A DNA stretch of 64,000 bases from assembly GCF_011734195.1 (NCBI RefSeq), contig NZ_JAANTH010000001.1:1116001-1180000 (forward strand), written 5' to 3'. This document shows positions 40,347 through 47,575 of the stretch, one piece after another. This stretch comes from Halobacterium sp. R2-5 (GTDB taxonomy: Archaea > Halobacteriota > Halobacteria > Halobacteriales > Halobacteriaceae). The notes beneath the pieces were generated by a model. The model did not search any database. It had not been told where the DNA came from and worked only from the letters and a program-made list of their open reading frames with translations. The position numbers and the translations under genes were made by a program. The first letter of the stretch is position 1; each line of letters begins with the position of its first letter.

Positions 40347-41759
40347 GTGACAGTCCGGTTGCGGTTCGAGGACGGTACGCTCCGCGTCGAGCACGACGGC
40401 GGCGGTCCGCCCACCGGCGGCGTCGCCAGCCTGCCCGGCGTCGAGTACGACGACCGCACGGAGACGGGGCGAGCGCCAGCGATGGCGTACGCGGACCTCG
40501 TCGCCTACCTCGATTCGCGCGGGATTCCCTACGAGGACGACGCGCTCCACGCCGACAGCCTCGACGTCGAATCCGCGTACGAGCTCCGGGACTACCAGCA
40601 GGACGCCCTCGACGCGTGGACCGAGAACGACCGTCGAGGTGTGCTCGAACTCCCGACCGGCTCCGGGAAGACGGTCATCGGCCTGAAGGCCATCGAGGCG
40701 GTCGGCCGGTCGGCGCTCGTCGTCGTCCCCACAATCGACCTGCTGACGCAGTGGAGGCGCGAGCTCTCTCGAGAGTTCGACTGCGAAATCGGCCAACTGG
40801 GCGGCGGCGAGCAGGTCGTCGCCCCCATCACGGTCGCGACGTACGACTCCGCGTACCTGCGCGCGGACGACCTCGGAGACCGCTTCGGGCTCGTGATCTT
40901 CGACGAGGTCCACCACCTCGGCGGCGAGGAGTTCCAGAACATCGCGCGCCTGCTCGCCGCCCCCGCCCGGCTCGGGCTCACCGCGACGTTCGAGCGCCCC
41001 GACAACGCCCACGAGACCGTCGCGGACCTCGTCGGGGACGTCGTCTACCGGCTCTCCGCCGACGACCTCGCGGGCGAGCACCTCGCCGAGTACGACGTCA
41101 AGCGCCTCGAAGTCCCGCTCACCGACGCGGAGCGCGAGCGCTACGAGGACGCCCAGGGGACGTTCACGGAGTACCTCAAGCAGTCGAACGTCCAGCTGCG
41201 CTCGGGCAGCGACTACCAGGAGCTCGTGAAGCGCTCCGGGTCGGACCCGCGGGCCCGCGAGGCCCTGCTCGCGAAACAGCGCGCGCGCCGCATCGTCCGC
41301 GAGAGCGACGCGAAAGTCCAGCGACTCGAAGCGCTGCTGGACCGCCACCGCGACGACCGCGTCATCGTGTTCGCGGCCTCGACCGACCTCGTCTACCGGC
41401 TCTCCGAGCGCTTCCTGCTCCCCGCGATCACCCACGAGACGGGTACGAGCGAGCGCCGGGACGTCCTCGAGAAGTTCCGGGACGGCGACTACTCGCGGGT
41501 CGTCACCGCGAACGTCCTCGACGAGGGCGTGGACGTGCCGGACGCGAACGTCGCGGTGGTGTTCGCGGGCAGCGGCAGCGAGCGCGAGTTCACACAGCGG
41601 CTCGGCCGCGTGCTGCGCCCGAAATCTGACGGGGTCTCCGAGTCCGTGGACTCGGAGGCACGAGAGGCGACGCAGTCGTCTCTCGGTGGGCGCGCGCTGC
41701 TGTACGAGCTCGTGAGCGCGGACACCGCCGAGGAGCGCGTCGCGGACCGCCGCCGCTAG
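40347..41759 (+). CDS. XPB/Rad25-like DNA helicase
   Basis: The 470-residue SF2 helicase starts at GTG 40347. It has an N-terminal damage-recognition-like domain (1-75), Walker A LPTGSGKT (about 99-106), DEVHHLGG in domain 1, a RED-like segment read here as TATFERPDN, and motif VI QRLGRVLRP. The C-terminus ALLYELVSADTAEERVADRRR is typical of archaeal XPB-II. Between motif VI and that C-terminus lies an apparent insertion (about residues 428-448) encoded by two consecutive perfect hairpins. XPB unwinds DNA with the Bax1 nuclease, whose gene is 415 nt downstream. Confidence 0.93.
   Translation: MTVRLRFEDGTLRVEHDGGGPPTGGVASLPGVEYDDRTETGRAPAMAYADLVAYLDSRGIPYEDDALHADSLDVESAYELRDYQQDALDAWTENDRRGVLELPTGSGKTVIGLKAIEAVGRSALVVVPTIDLLTQWRRELSREFDCEIGQLGGGEQVVAPITVATYDSAYLRADDLGDRFGLVIFDEVHHLGGEEFQNIARLLAAPARLGLTATFERPDNAHETVADLVGDVVYRLSADDLAGEHLAEYDVKRLEVPLTDAERERYEDAQGTFTEYLKQSNVQLRSGSDYQELVKRSGSDPRAREALLAKQRARRIVRESDAKVQRLEALLDRHRDDRVIVFAASTDLVYRLSERFLLPAITHETGTSERRDVLEKFRDGDYSRVVTANVLDEGVDVPDANVAVVFAGSGSEREFTQRLGRVLRPKSDGVSESVDSEAREATQSSLGGRALLYELVSADTAEERVADRRR
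41636..41685 (+). repeat. Two hairpins inside the XPB helicase coding sequence
   Basis: The first hairpin has 10-bp perfect arms CTCCGAGTCC/GGACTCGGAG (41636-41657, 2-nt loop). The second has CGAGAG and CGAC paired with GTCG and CTCTCG (41661-41685, one G-U pair, triloop gca). They encode a Ser/Glu-rich stretch that I judge to be an in-frame insertion between motif VI and the C-terminal helices. The style matches the intergenic hairpins at 33.5 and 47.6 kb. Confidence 0.55.
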
Positions 41760-42103
41760 TCCTCCACGAGGTCGGTGTCCCAGTTGATGCTCGACCCGCT
41801 ACCGTACTCGACGTCGAACGCGACGCGCACGACGGTCGTCTCGTTCGCAGCGAGCGTGACGTCCTGTTCTCGCGCGTAGGACTCGTCGTCGACCTCGACG
41901 GTGACGTACAGCGTGCCCGACGCCTCGCGCCCGGAGGGGTTGCTGACGGTGACCGCGATGGCGACGTTGCCGCCGTCGCTCTCCTCGTAGCCCGAGTCGG
42001 CGACCGTCAGCCCGGCCTCGCCGTCGCCGGTGCGCAGGCAGCCCGCGAGGGGGAGGGCGACGCCCGCGGCGGCAGTCCGTCGGAGCAGCGTCCGCCGGTT
42101 CAT
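41756..42103 (-). CDS. Tat-type lipoprotein with beta-sandwich domain
   Basis: The 115-residue protein begins MNRRTLLRRTAAAGVALPLAGC, with a double Arg motif and the lipobox LAGC (Cys 22), so it is an exported, lipid-anchored protein. The remaining 90 residues look like an FxLYD/CARDB-type beta-sandwich (VAIAVTVSNPSGREASGTLYVTVEVDDESYARE, VRVAFDV). Role unknown. Its gene overlaps the stop codon of the XPB gene by 4 nt and lies between XPB and Bax1 in the opposite orientation. Confidence 0.8.
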   Translation of the reverse strand: MNRRTLLRRTAAAGVALPLAGCLRTGDGEAGLTVADSGYEESDGGNVAIAVTVSNPSGREASGTLYVTVEVDDESYAREQDVTLAANETTVVRVAFDVEYGSGSSINWDTDLVED

Positions 42104-42173
42104 ACGCGTCGGTCCCGGCGTACCGGCAAGAATCTTCTGTATCCTTTTGTGCGCGCGCCGCCAACCCGGGAGC

Positions 42174-43682
42174 GTGCTGACGAAGGACCTCCTGCGGGTG
42201 TCCCGGGCGGGCGGCGGCTACCAGCCGCAGTTCGCTGGGGAGGGCGACGAGGCGCTCGCGGCGCGCGTGCTCGGGACGTTCCAGGGGCACGTCGGCCAGG
42301 AGCGCGCCGAACTCCGGGAGTCCCTGACGGAGTTGGAGCGGGAGGCCGAGGACTTCAAGCTCGTCCGGGGATTCGCGCACCTCGTCGAGCGCGACGCCGC
42401 CTTCGAGGTCGAGTCCGCCGTCGACCCGCGGTCGGCACGCCGCGCCGCGTTCGCGGCGGCCGAGGACGTCGGCGTCGTCCACGCGGACGAGCGCGAATCA
42501 GCGCTCGCGGCGGCCGCAGCGGGCTTCCCCGGGGACGTGACGCCCGACGAGCTCGCGGACTCGCTGTACGCCGACCGCGAGACCCGCGAAGTCCTGACGG
42601 AGGTCTCGGCCCGCTGGACGCCCGAATCGCTGGTCGCCCAGTACAACCTCTCGCTGGCGCAGACCGCGCTGTTCGACGCGACCGAGATGCGCGTGCGCTC
42701 CTCGGACCCGCGGCGGCTGGTCTCCGCGGTGAAGCGCCTCGGCCTGCTGTACGAGGTAATTCCAGTGCAGGGCGGCGACGGCCGCGAGGTCGTGCTCACG
42801 GGCCCGGACGCGCTGTTCCAGCGCTCGCGGCGGTACGGCACGCGGTTCGCGCGCGTGCTTCGGACGGTCGCGAAGGGCGACGACTGGGAAGTCGAGGCCA
42901 CCATCGACGACCGCGGCCGCGAGCGCCTGCTCGAACTCTCCGCGGGCGACCTCGACGTGCCCGACGCCGACCCCGTGACCGACGTGGCGTACGACAGCGG
43001 CGTCGAGCGCGAGTTCGCCGCGCGCTTCCAGTCCCTCGATTTGGACTGGGAGCTCGTCCGCGAGCCCGACGTGCTCGCGGCGGGCGACCGCCTGATGGTG
43101 CCGGACTTCGCGTTCGACTACGCGTTCGGCGGCGAGCGCGTCTACTTCGAAATCATGGGCTTCTGGACGCCCGAGTACGTCGAGAAGAAGCTCTCCCAGC
43201 TGGACGCCACCGACGAGACCCTGCTGGTCGCCGTGGACGCCAGCCTCGGCGTCGGCGAGGACGTCGCCGCGCGCGACCACCGGGTCGTCGAGTACACGGG
43301 CTCCGTGCGCGTGAAGGACGTCGTGGACGCGCTCCGCGACCTCGAATCCGACCTCGTCGCCGAATCCGCGGCCGACCTCCCCGACGAACTCGCGCCCGAG
43401 GACGACGTGCTCACGCTCGCGGCCCTCGCGGCGTCCCGCGGCGTCAGCGAGGACGCAATCGAGGACATCGACTTCCCCGAGCACGAACTCGTGGGCCGCA
43501 CGCTCGTCCGTCCCCACGTCTTGGACGCCGTGGCCGCGGAACTGGAGGCGGGGATGTCGCGGGACGACGCCGAGGCAGTCGCCGAGAACTACGGCGTGGA
43601 CGACGCGAGCGCGCTGTTCTCCCGGCTCGGCTACCGCGTGGAGTGGGAGGGGTTGAGCGGCGGCACGCTGCGCGAGAAGTGA
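42174..43682 (+). CDS. Bax1-type nuclease (DUF790), XPB partner
   Basis: The 502-residue protein starts at GTG 42174 with atccttttg 27 nt upstream. The N-terminus LTKDLLRVSRAGGGYQPQFAG and the segment WTPESLVAQYNLSLAQTALFDATEMRV are typical of DUF790. The C-terminal nuclease core is PDFAFDYAFGGERVYFEIMGFWTPEYVEKKL, a PD-(D/E)xK-like site (Asp in PDF, Glu in FEIMGF). Bax1 is known to bind archaeal XPB and cut damaged DNA bubbles. The usual adjacency to XPB is kept but is interrupted by the lipoprotein gene. Confidence 0.88.
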   Translation: MLTKDLLRVSRAGGGYQPQFAGEGDEALAARVLGTFQGHVGQERAELRESLTELEREAEDFKLVRGFAHLVERDAAFEVESAVDPRSARRAAFAAAEDVGVVHADERESALAAAAAGFPGDVTPDELADSLYADRETREVLTEVSARWTPESLVAQYNLSLAQTALFDATEMRVRSSDPRRLVSAVKRLGLLYEVIPVQGGDGREVVLTGPDALFQRSRRYGTRFARVLRTVAKGDDWEVEATIDDRGRERLLELSAGDLDVPDADPVTDVAYDSGVEREFAARFQSLDLDWELVREPDVLAAGDRLMVPDFAFDYAFGGERVYFEIMGFWTPEYVEKKLSQLDATDETLLVAVDASLGVGEDVAARDHRVVEYTGSVRVKDVVDALRDLESDLVAESAADLPDELAPEDDVLTLAALAASRGVSEDAIEDIDFPEHELVGRTLVRPHVLDAVAAELEAGMSRDDAEAVAENYGVDDASALFSRLGYRVEWEGLSGGTLREK

Positions 43683-43683
43683 C

Positions 43684-44187
43684 TCAGAGGTCCCGGCGGT
43701 GGCCCTTCGGCACCATCGACTTGAGGTCGCCGTACGTGTAGAGACCGACGCCGATGGGCTCGACGCCGCCCGCGAGCTCGTGGGCGACGACGAGGTACCC
43801 CCAGTCGCCGTCCCACTCGACTTCCTGTTCCTCGCCGGCGACGAAGCGCTTCGCGCGCTCGTCGTCGAGCACGATGACGTTCTGTTCGGCCTCGCGGCCG
43901 AACCGCTGGACGGCGTCAGTCGTTGGCTTCCAGTGCTCCTGGCGCGTACGTAGGAGCTTGAGGCCAAGCGCCTCCACGGGGACGGGGCCGTCGAGGTCGT
44001 ACGGGAGCGCCCACACCTTCCCCTTGCCCTTCTCCCAGAGCGTGTAGCCGTCGAAGGTGTCCTCGGGGACGTCGAAGCGGTCGACCCACCAGTCCACGAC
44101 GGCCTCCCGGGACGGCCGGCCCGCGACCTCGCGGTCGTCGTCGGTCGCGGGCAGGCGGTCGAACTGGTGGCTGACGTTCTCGCTCAT
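43684..44187 (-). CDS. PUA-like partner of the m5C RNA methyltransferase
   Basis: The 167-residue protein has a C-terminal PUA-like region (AKRFVAGEEQEVEWDGDWGYLVVAHELAGGVEPIGVGLYTYGDLKSMVPKGHRRDL) and an N-terminal helical part with SREAVVDWWVDRFDVPEDTFDGYTLWEKGKGKVWAL. The latter resembles the C-terminal extension of RsmB/NOP2-type enzymes. The gene overlaps the methyltransferase stop by 4 nt (ATGA), so the two are coupled and probably act together on RNA. It may be the detached RNA-binding half of a fused enzyme; this is inference. Confidence 0.78.
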   Translation of the reverse strand: MSENVSHQFDRLPATDDDREVAGRPSREAVVDWWVDRFDVPEDTFDGYTLWEKGKGKVWALPYDLDGPVPVEALGLKLLRTRQEHWKPTTDAVQRFGREAEQNVIVLDDERAKRFVAGEEQEVEWDGDWGYLVVAHELAGGVEPIGVGLYTYGDLKSMVPKGHRRDL

Positions 44188-45095
44188 GCGGTCACCTCCA
44201 GTTTCGCGGTGAAGAACCCGCCCGTGTCGTTGTGGTGGGGGTAGTACCGTCGCGCCTCCGCCAGCGAGTCGTCGTAGGACTCGCCGTCCCACTCCGTGAG
44301 CCCCTCCACGGAGTCGAGCCCGGTGTCGAACTCGACGAGCCGGCAGGCGCCCTCGTCGAGGACGGTGTCGACGACGCCCTCGTTCTCCTCGGGCGCGAAC
44401 GTGCACGTCGAGTAGACGACGGTGCCGCCCTCGCGAGTGAGTTCGACGGCCCGCGAGAGGATGTCCGACTGGAGCGCCGCGAGGTTCCGGCTGGCGGACG
44501 CGCCCGCTCCTTCGAGGGCGTCCGGGTTCTTCCGAATCGTGCCCTCGCAGGTGCAGGGCGCGTCGACGAGCGCGTGGTCGAAGGCGTCCACGTTCGGGAA
44601 CGCGTCCAGGGTCGTCCGGCGCGCGTCGCCGTTCGTGACGGCAGCGCTCGTGACGCCGAGGCGGTCGCAGTTCCCGCGGAGCGCAGACAAGCGCCCGAGG
44701 TTGTCGTCGTTCGCGACGACCAGCCCCTCGTCGTCGATTTCGGCGGCGAGCTGGGTGGTCTTCCCGCCGGGCGCCGCGCAGGCGTCCCACACCACGTCCC
44801 CGGACTCGGGCGACAGCACCGCTGGCGGCACCGACGAGACCTCTTCCTGGCCGTGTATCCAGCCGTGGACGTACGGCCACGTGTTCCCGGGCTTGTCCGT
44901 GTCGACTTCCAGCACCCCGGGGTGCCAGTCCCGGCGCTCCACGCCGACGCCCGCCTCCCCCAAGGCCTCGACGGCGCGGTCCGGCGTCGCCTTGATGGGG
45001 TTGACGCGGACCGTCGTCGGCAGCGGGCGCTCGCAGGCGTCGAGGAACGCCGCGAAGTCGTCGATGATCGGCTCGTATCGCGAGAGCGCGTCCAT
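44184..45095 (-). CDS. RsmB/NOP2/NSUN family RNA m5C methyltransferase
   Basis: The 303-residue protein has the SAM motif DACAAPGGKTTQLAAE (about 106-121), then the Pro-Cys motif VDAPCTCEGTIRKNP with the catalytic Cys and YSTCTFAPEENEG with the second Cys. The N-terminus supplies a short RNA-binding part (TTVRVNPIKATPDRAVEAL). It methylates cytosine-5 of tRNA or rRNA. It lacks the C-terminal PUA domain common in the family, which here is supplied by the downstream coupled gene. Confidence 0.92.
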   Translation of the reverse strand: MDALSRYEPIIDDFAAFLDACERPLPTTVRVNPIKATPDRAVEALGEAGVGVERRDWHPGVLEVDTDKPGNTWPYVHGWIHGQEEVSSVPPAVLSPESGDVVWDACAAPGGKTTQLAAEIDDEGLVVANDDNLGRLSALRGNCDRLGVTSAAVTNGDARRTTLDAFPNVDAFDHALVDAPCTCEGTIRKNPDALEGAGASASRNLAALQSDILSRAVELTREGGTVVYSTCTFAPEENEGVVDTVLDEGACRLVEFDTGLDSVEGLTEWDGESYDDSLAEARRYYPHHNDTGGFFTAKLEVTA

Positions 45096-45191
45096 TGCCC
45101 TCTCGTAGACCGGACGGGCGCTTGTGGGTTACGCTCGGGGGCGAGGCGGCCAGCCCCCGCGTTTATGCCGCTTCCGGGCGTCGTTCTCGGC

Positions 45192-45938
45192 ATGGCACGC
45201 GTCCGACTCAAGACGGAGTTCGACCTCGACTCCCCCGCGCTCGTGGAGGGGCTTCCGGGCGTCGGCCTCGTCGGCAAGATCGCGACCGACCACCTCGTCG
45301 ACGCCTTCGGGATGGAGTACGTCGCGAGCATCGACTGCAGCAACGTCCCCCGGGTCGCCGTCTACGACGAGGGCGAGCGCGACGTCCTCCCGCCCGTACG
45401 GCTGTACGCCGACGAGGAGCGCGACCTGCTCGCGCTCCAGTCCGACGTCCCACTGACCCGCGACGGGGGCGGCGAGTTCGCGGACTGCATCACGGAGTGG
45501 ATCGCTGACAACGACGTCACGCCGCTGTACCTCAGCGGCCTCCCCGTCCAGGACCTCGACCCCGCGACCGTCCCGGAGGTGTTCGGCATCGCCAGCGGGA
45601 CCGCCGGCGAGTGGCTCGACGAGGAGGACATCGGCACACCCCCGGAGCGCGGCCTCGTCGGCGGACCGACCGGCGCGCTCGTCAACCGCGCCGCCGAGGA
45701 GGGTCTCGACGCCGTCAGCCTCGTCGTGGAGTCCGACCCCCAGTTCCCCGACCCCGCCGCCGCCAAGCGCCTCCTCGACGGAGCCATCGGCCCGATGACC
45801 GGCGTCGACATCCCCACGGACGACCTCGTCGAGCGCGCCGAGGAGATCCGCGAGCAGAAAGAGCGCCTCGCCAAGCGCATGCAGGAGGCCGAAGAGGAGG
45901 AGTCCACGCAGGCGAAGCCGATGCGGATGTTCCAGTAG
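45192..45938 (+). CDS. PAC2 (proteasome assembly chaperone-like) family protein
   Basis: The 248-residue protein begins ATG 45192, with the clear TATA-like gtttatgcc 28 nt upstream (leaderless). The PAC2 fold is shown by VEGLPGVGLVGKIATDHLV (about 16-34) and LYLSGLPVQDLD, and a C-terminal coiled coil (ERAEEIREQKERLAKRMQEAEEEE) ends in PMRMFQ, reminiscent of the HbYX-like tails that dock on the 20S proteasome but lacking Tyr. PAC2 proteins assist proteasome assembly or bind nucleotide-type substrates. Exact partner unknown. Confidence 0.87.
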   Translation: MARVRLKTEFDLDSPALVEGLPGVGLVGKIATDHLVDAFGMEYVASIDCSNVPRVAVYDEGERDVLPPVRLYADEERDLLALQSDVPLTRDGGGEFADCITEWIADNDVTPLYLSGLPVQDLDPATVPEVFGIASGTAGEWLDEEDIGTPPERGLVGGPTGALVNRAAEEGLDAVSLVVESDPQFPDPAAAKRLLDGAIGPMTGVDIPTDDLVERAEEIREQKERLAKRMQEAEEEESTQAKPMRMFQ

Positions 45939-46035
45939 CTAGCGGGCACCGTCGCCACCCGCTGCCCCCTTCTCTATCCCGACACGTAGCGGCACCCTCA
46001 AGATGCGAGGACTCCTCCCTTCCGGGAAGCAGCCG

Positions 46036-46164
46036 ATGGACTCAGCCGACCCTCTGGTAGTGCTCTGTGTCGACGACGACCCGGAGCTATCGACGCGTAC
46101 GGCGACCGGCGCCACCGACGCCGTCGCGCGCATCGACGACGGCGGCGTCGACGGCGTCGTCTTC
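46036..46164 (+). pseudogene. Truncated receiver-domain remnant
   Basis: The frame from ATG 46036 encodes DPLVVLCVDDDPELSTRTATG joined to ATDAVARIDDGGVDGVVF. This is the start of a haloarchaeal receiver domain with its acidic pocket (VDDD), but the segment between the first helix and the next is missing (about 15-20 residues expected). The sequence then departs from the family before the phospho-acceptor Asp. What follows is antisense to the DUF7344-type gene. I read this as a decayed fragment of a signalling protein, possibly rearranged when the neighbour arrived. Confidence 0.6.
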
Positions 46165-46597
46165 AGGCGTCGACGTGGCCGGTGTGCGCTTCCCCCTGGC
46201 CGTCCGTGGCGCCGCCCGCTGTCCCGAGCACCGCCTGCACTCGCTCGTCGCTCGTCGCTCGCACGAGGATCTCGTCGCCCGTCTCGAAGTCGAGGACGCC
46301 GATGTCCGCGAGCTTCGGGACGTGCGAGTGGTACAGCGACGTCCGGCACTGCTCGCGCTCCGCGTCGGTCACGCGCTCCGGGCACTTGTCCTGCTCCCAC
46401 GCGACGACGCCCGTCGCGAGTTCGGCCAGGGTCTGCTCGCCATCCTCGGCGAGCGCGTGGAGGACGTACCGCCGCCGGGAGTGCTGCAGCGCGCGGAATA
46501 CGTCGCTGAGTACTAGCCCGGACTGGGTCGACCCGTCAGCGCCGGAGTTGGCGGGCATGTCCGGGATTCCGTCGACCGAGGCGTCGTTTTCGACCAT
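46163..46597 (-). CDS. DUF7344-type haloarchaeal HTH protein
   Basis: The 144-residue protein starts at ATG 46597. It has a disordered, Asp/Ser-rich N-terminus (about 1-30) and a helix-turn-helix-like domain (SDVFRALQHSRRRYVLHALAEDGEQTLAELATGVVAWEQDKCPE, then CRTSLYHSHVPKLADIGVLDFE). The family is found only in haloarchaea and is usually of unknown target. The start at 46597 is preferred; an extension to 46840 would add an unconserved basic stretch. The gene ends on top of the receiver remnant on the opposite strand. Confidence 0.78.
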   Translation of the reverse strand: MVENDASVDGIPDMPANSGADGSTQSGLVLSDVFRALQHSRRRYVLHALAEDGEQTLAELATGVVAWEQDKCPERVTDAEREQCRTSLYHSHVPKLADIGVLDFETGDEILVRATSDERVQAVLGTAGGATDGQGEAHTGHVDA

Positions 46598-46895
46598 ACA
46601 GTTCCCCAGGGTGGGTGTACGGAAAGCGTCGCTGTCTAACTGTGTAGGCACTCTTGGGACTGGCTCTGCGAGAAGTGTGAAATCAGGGGGATAGAGGGTT
46701 ACGGGCGGTTTCTGCGTTGTCGACCGGAGTACGCGAAGAAGCCGCGGCACGCGCGGACCGTCAGCGACCTCGAGAAGTCCACGGGGAGATAACGCGCAGT
46801 GGGAGCGGCGCACGGGCTTCTCAACTGGTCGATTTCCCACGACTCCCGAAAATGTGGCTCTCAGCGAAGATTTCTCCGAGGAAGCTACGCGGCGT
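46598..46895. other. Gene-free spacer of the accessory pocket
   Basis: I see no credible gene in these 298 bases. Short open frames exist on both strands but lack family resemblance and the acidic bias of neighbouring proteins. GC content appears lower than in the flanking chromosome, consistent with decayed or recently acquired DNA. Confidence 0.5.
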
Positions 46896-47303
46896 TCACC
46901 GTTCTTCGGGTGGCTTGTCTGGGGGTGGTCGAATGCAGATGACGCCGTCGCCGTGGACTGTCACCTCGTAGCCGGCGTACGTCACCGAGTCGTACAGCTC
47001 GCCGAGTGCTGCATCAGTTATCGTCACGTCGGCTAGCGCTTCGAATTCGTGGGGGCCGATGTCGTGGTACACAGGGGGCAACTCTACCGGGCGCGTTTTC
47101 GAGATCGTCGCAACGGCGGAGACGACGTCGATGGGGACGGAATCGGGGTGGCTCGCGATTCTCGCCCAATAGGTGTCCGTTTCGGCGTCGTAGTGGAGCG
47201 TCTCTCGTCCGTCCATCTCACTCCACTCGGTATCTGCTACATCGGGTGGCAGCGGGAGCGCGTGTGGTTCCGGCGGTATCGGTGTCTGTCCTCTATTCCC
47301 CAT
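46896..47303 (-). CDS. HalOD1 domain protein
   Basis: The 135-residue protein starts at ATG 47303 after an AT-rich leader. It is made mostly of one HalOD1 output domain: YWARIASHPDSVPIDVVSAVATISKTRPVELPPVYHDIGPHEFEALADV, then SVTYAGYEVTVHGDGVICIRP. HalOD1 is a haloarchaeal domain predicted to act in signal output, unassigned biochemically. Composition is less GC-rich than average. The gene lies between the DUF7344-type gene and the tRNA-Gly, inside the small accessory pocket. Confidence 0.8.
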   Translation of the reverse strand: MGNRGQTPIPPEPHALPLPPDVADTEWSEMDGRETLHYDAETDTYWARIASHPDSVPIDVVSAVATISKTRPVELPPVYHDIGPHEFEALADVTITDAALGELYDSVTYAGYEVTVHGDGVICIRPPPDKPPEER

Positions 47304-47439
47304 GCTTGATTGTGATGGACCACACTCGAATGAACCCCTGACATTTTGACCGTCTATCGGTTTAGGATAACCTGAGTAAGTCGGAGCGTCTCTGCGGCGG
47401 TATTCAAAAGGAACTGTAGAGCTGCTGGAGAGTGAGAAA

Positions 47440-47453
47440 TGCACCGACCGGGA
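47440..47453 (-). repeat. 14-nt direct copy of the tRNA-Gly 3' end
   Basis: tgcaccgaccggga is identical to 47504-47517, which covers the 3' acceptor strand and the adjoining T-arm end of tRNA-Gly. The copies are in the same orientation and 64 bp apart. Such partial tRNA duplications are typical attachment-site scars of integrative elements. Confidence 0.45.
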
Positions 47454-47457
47454 GTGA

Positions 47458-47496
47458 GCAGTCCGGCGGACTGCGAACATCGGTCGGAAACGACCG
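47458..47496 (-). terminator. Two hairpins just beyond the tRNA-Gly 3' end
   Basis: GCAGTCC-GGC-GGACTGC (47458-47474) and CGGTCG-GAAA-CGACCG (47481-47496; a GNRA loop if read on the plus strand) lie 9-47 nt after the tRNA. They may terminate or process the tRNA transcript. They fill the space between the two tRNA-end repeats. Confidence 0.4.
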
Positions 47497-47504
47497 CGGG
47501 GAGT

Positions 47505-47575
47505 GCACCGACCGGGATTTGAACCCGGGCCATGAGCTTGGAAGGCTCAGGTCCTAGCCACTAGACCATCGGTGC
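47505..47575 (-). tRNA. tRNA-Gly (anticodon UCC)
   Basis: On the minus strand a full cloverleaf is visible. The acceptor GCACCGA pairs with TCGGTGC. The anticodon stem TGAGC/GCTCA encloses CTTCCAA with anticodon TCC, and the T arm CCGGG-TTCAAAT-CCCGG is standard. The gene is 71 nt, has no intron, and the CCA is not encoded. It reads GGA and probably GGG Gly codons. Confidence 0.95.

Noticed and set aside
46717-46971. Short plus-strand open frame in the accessory pocket
   Set aside because: It is basic, without promoter or similarity, and overlaps the HalOD1 3' end.
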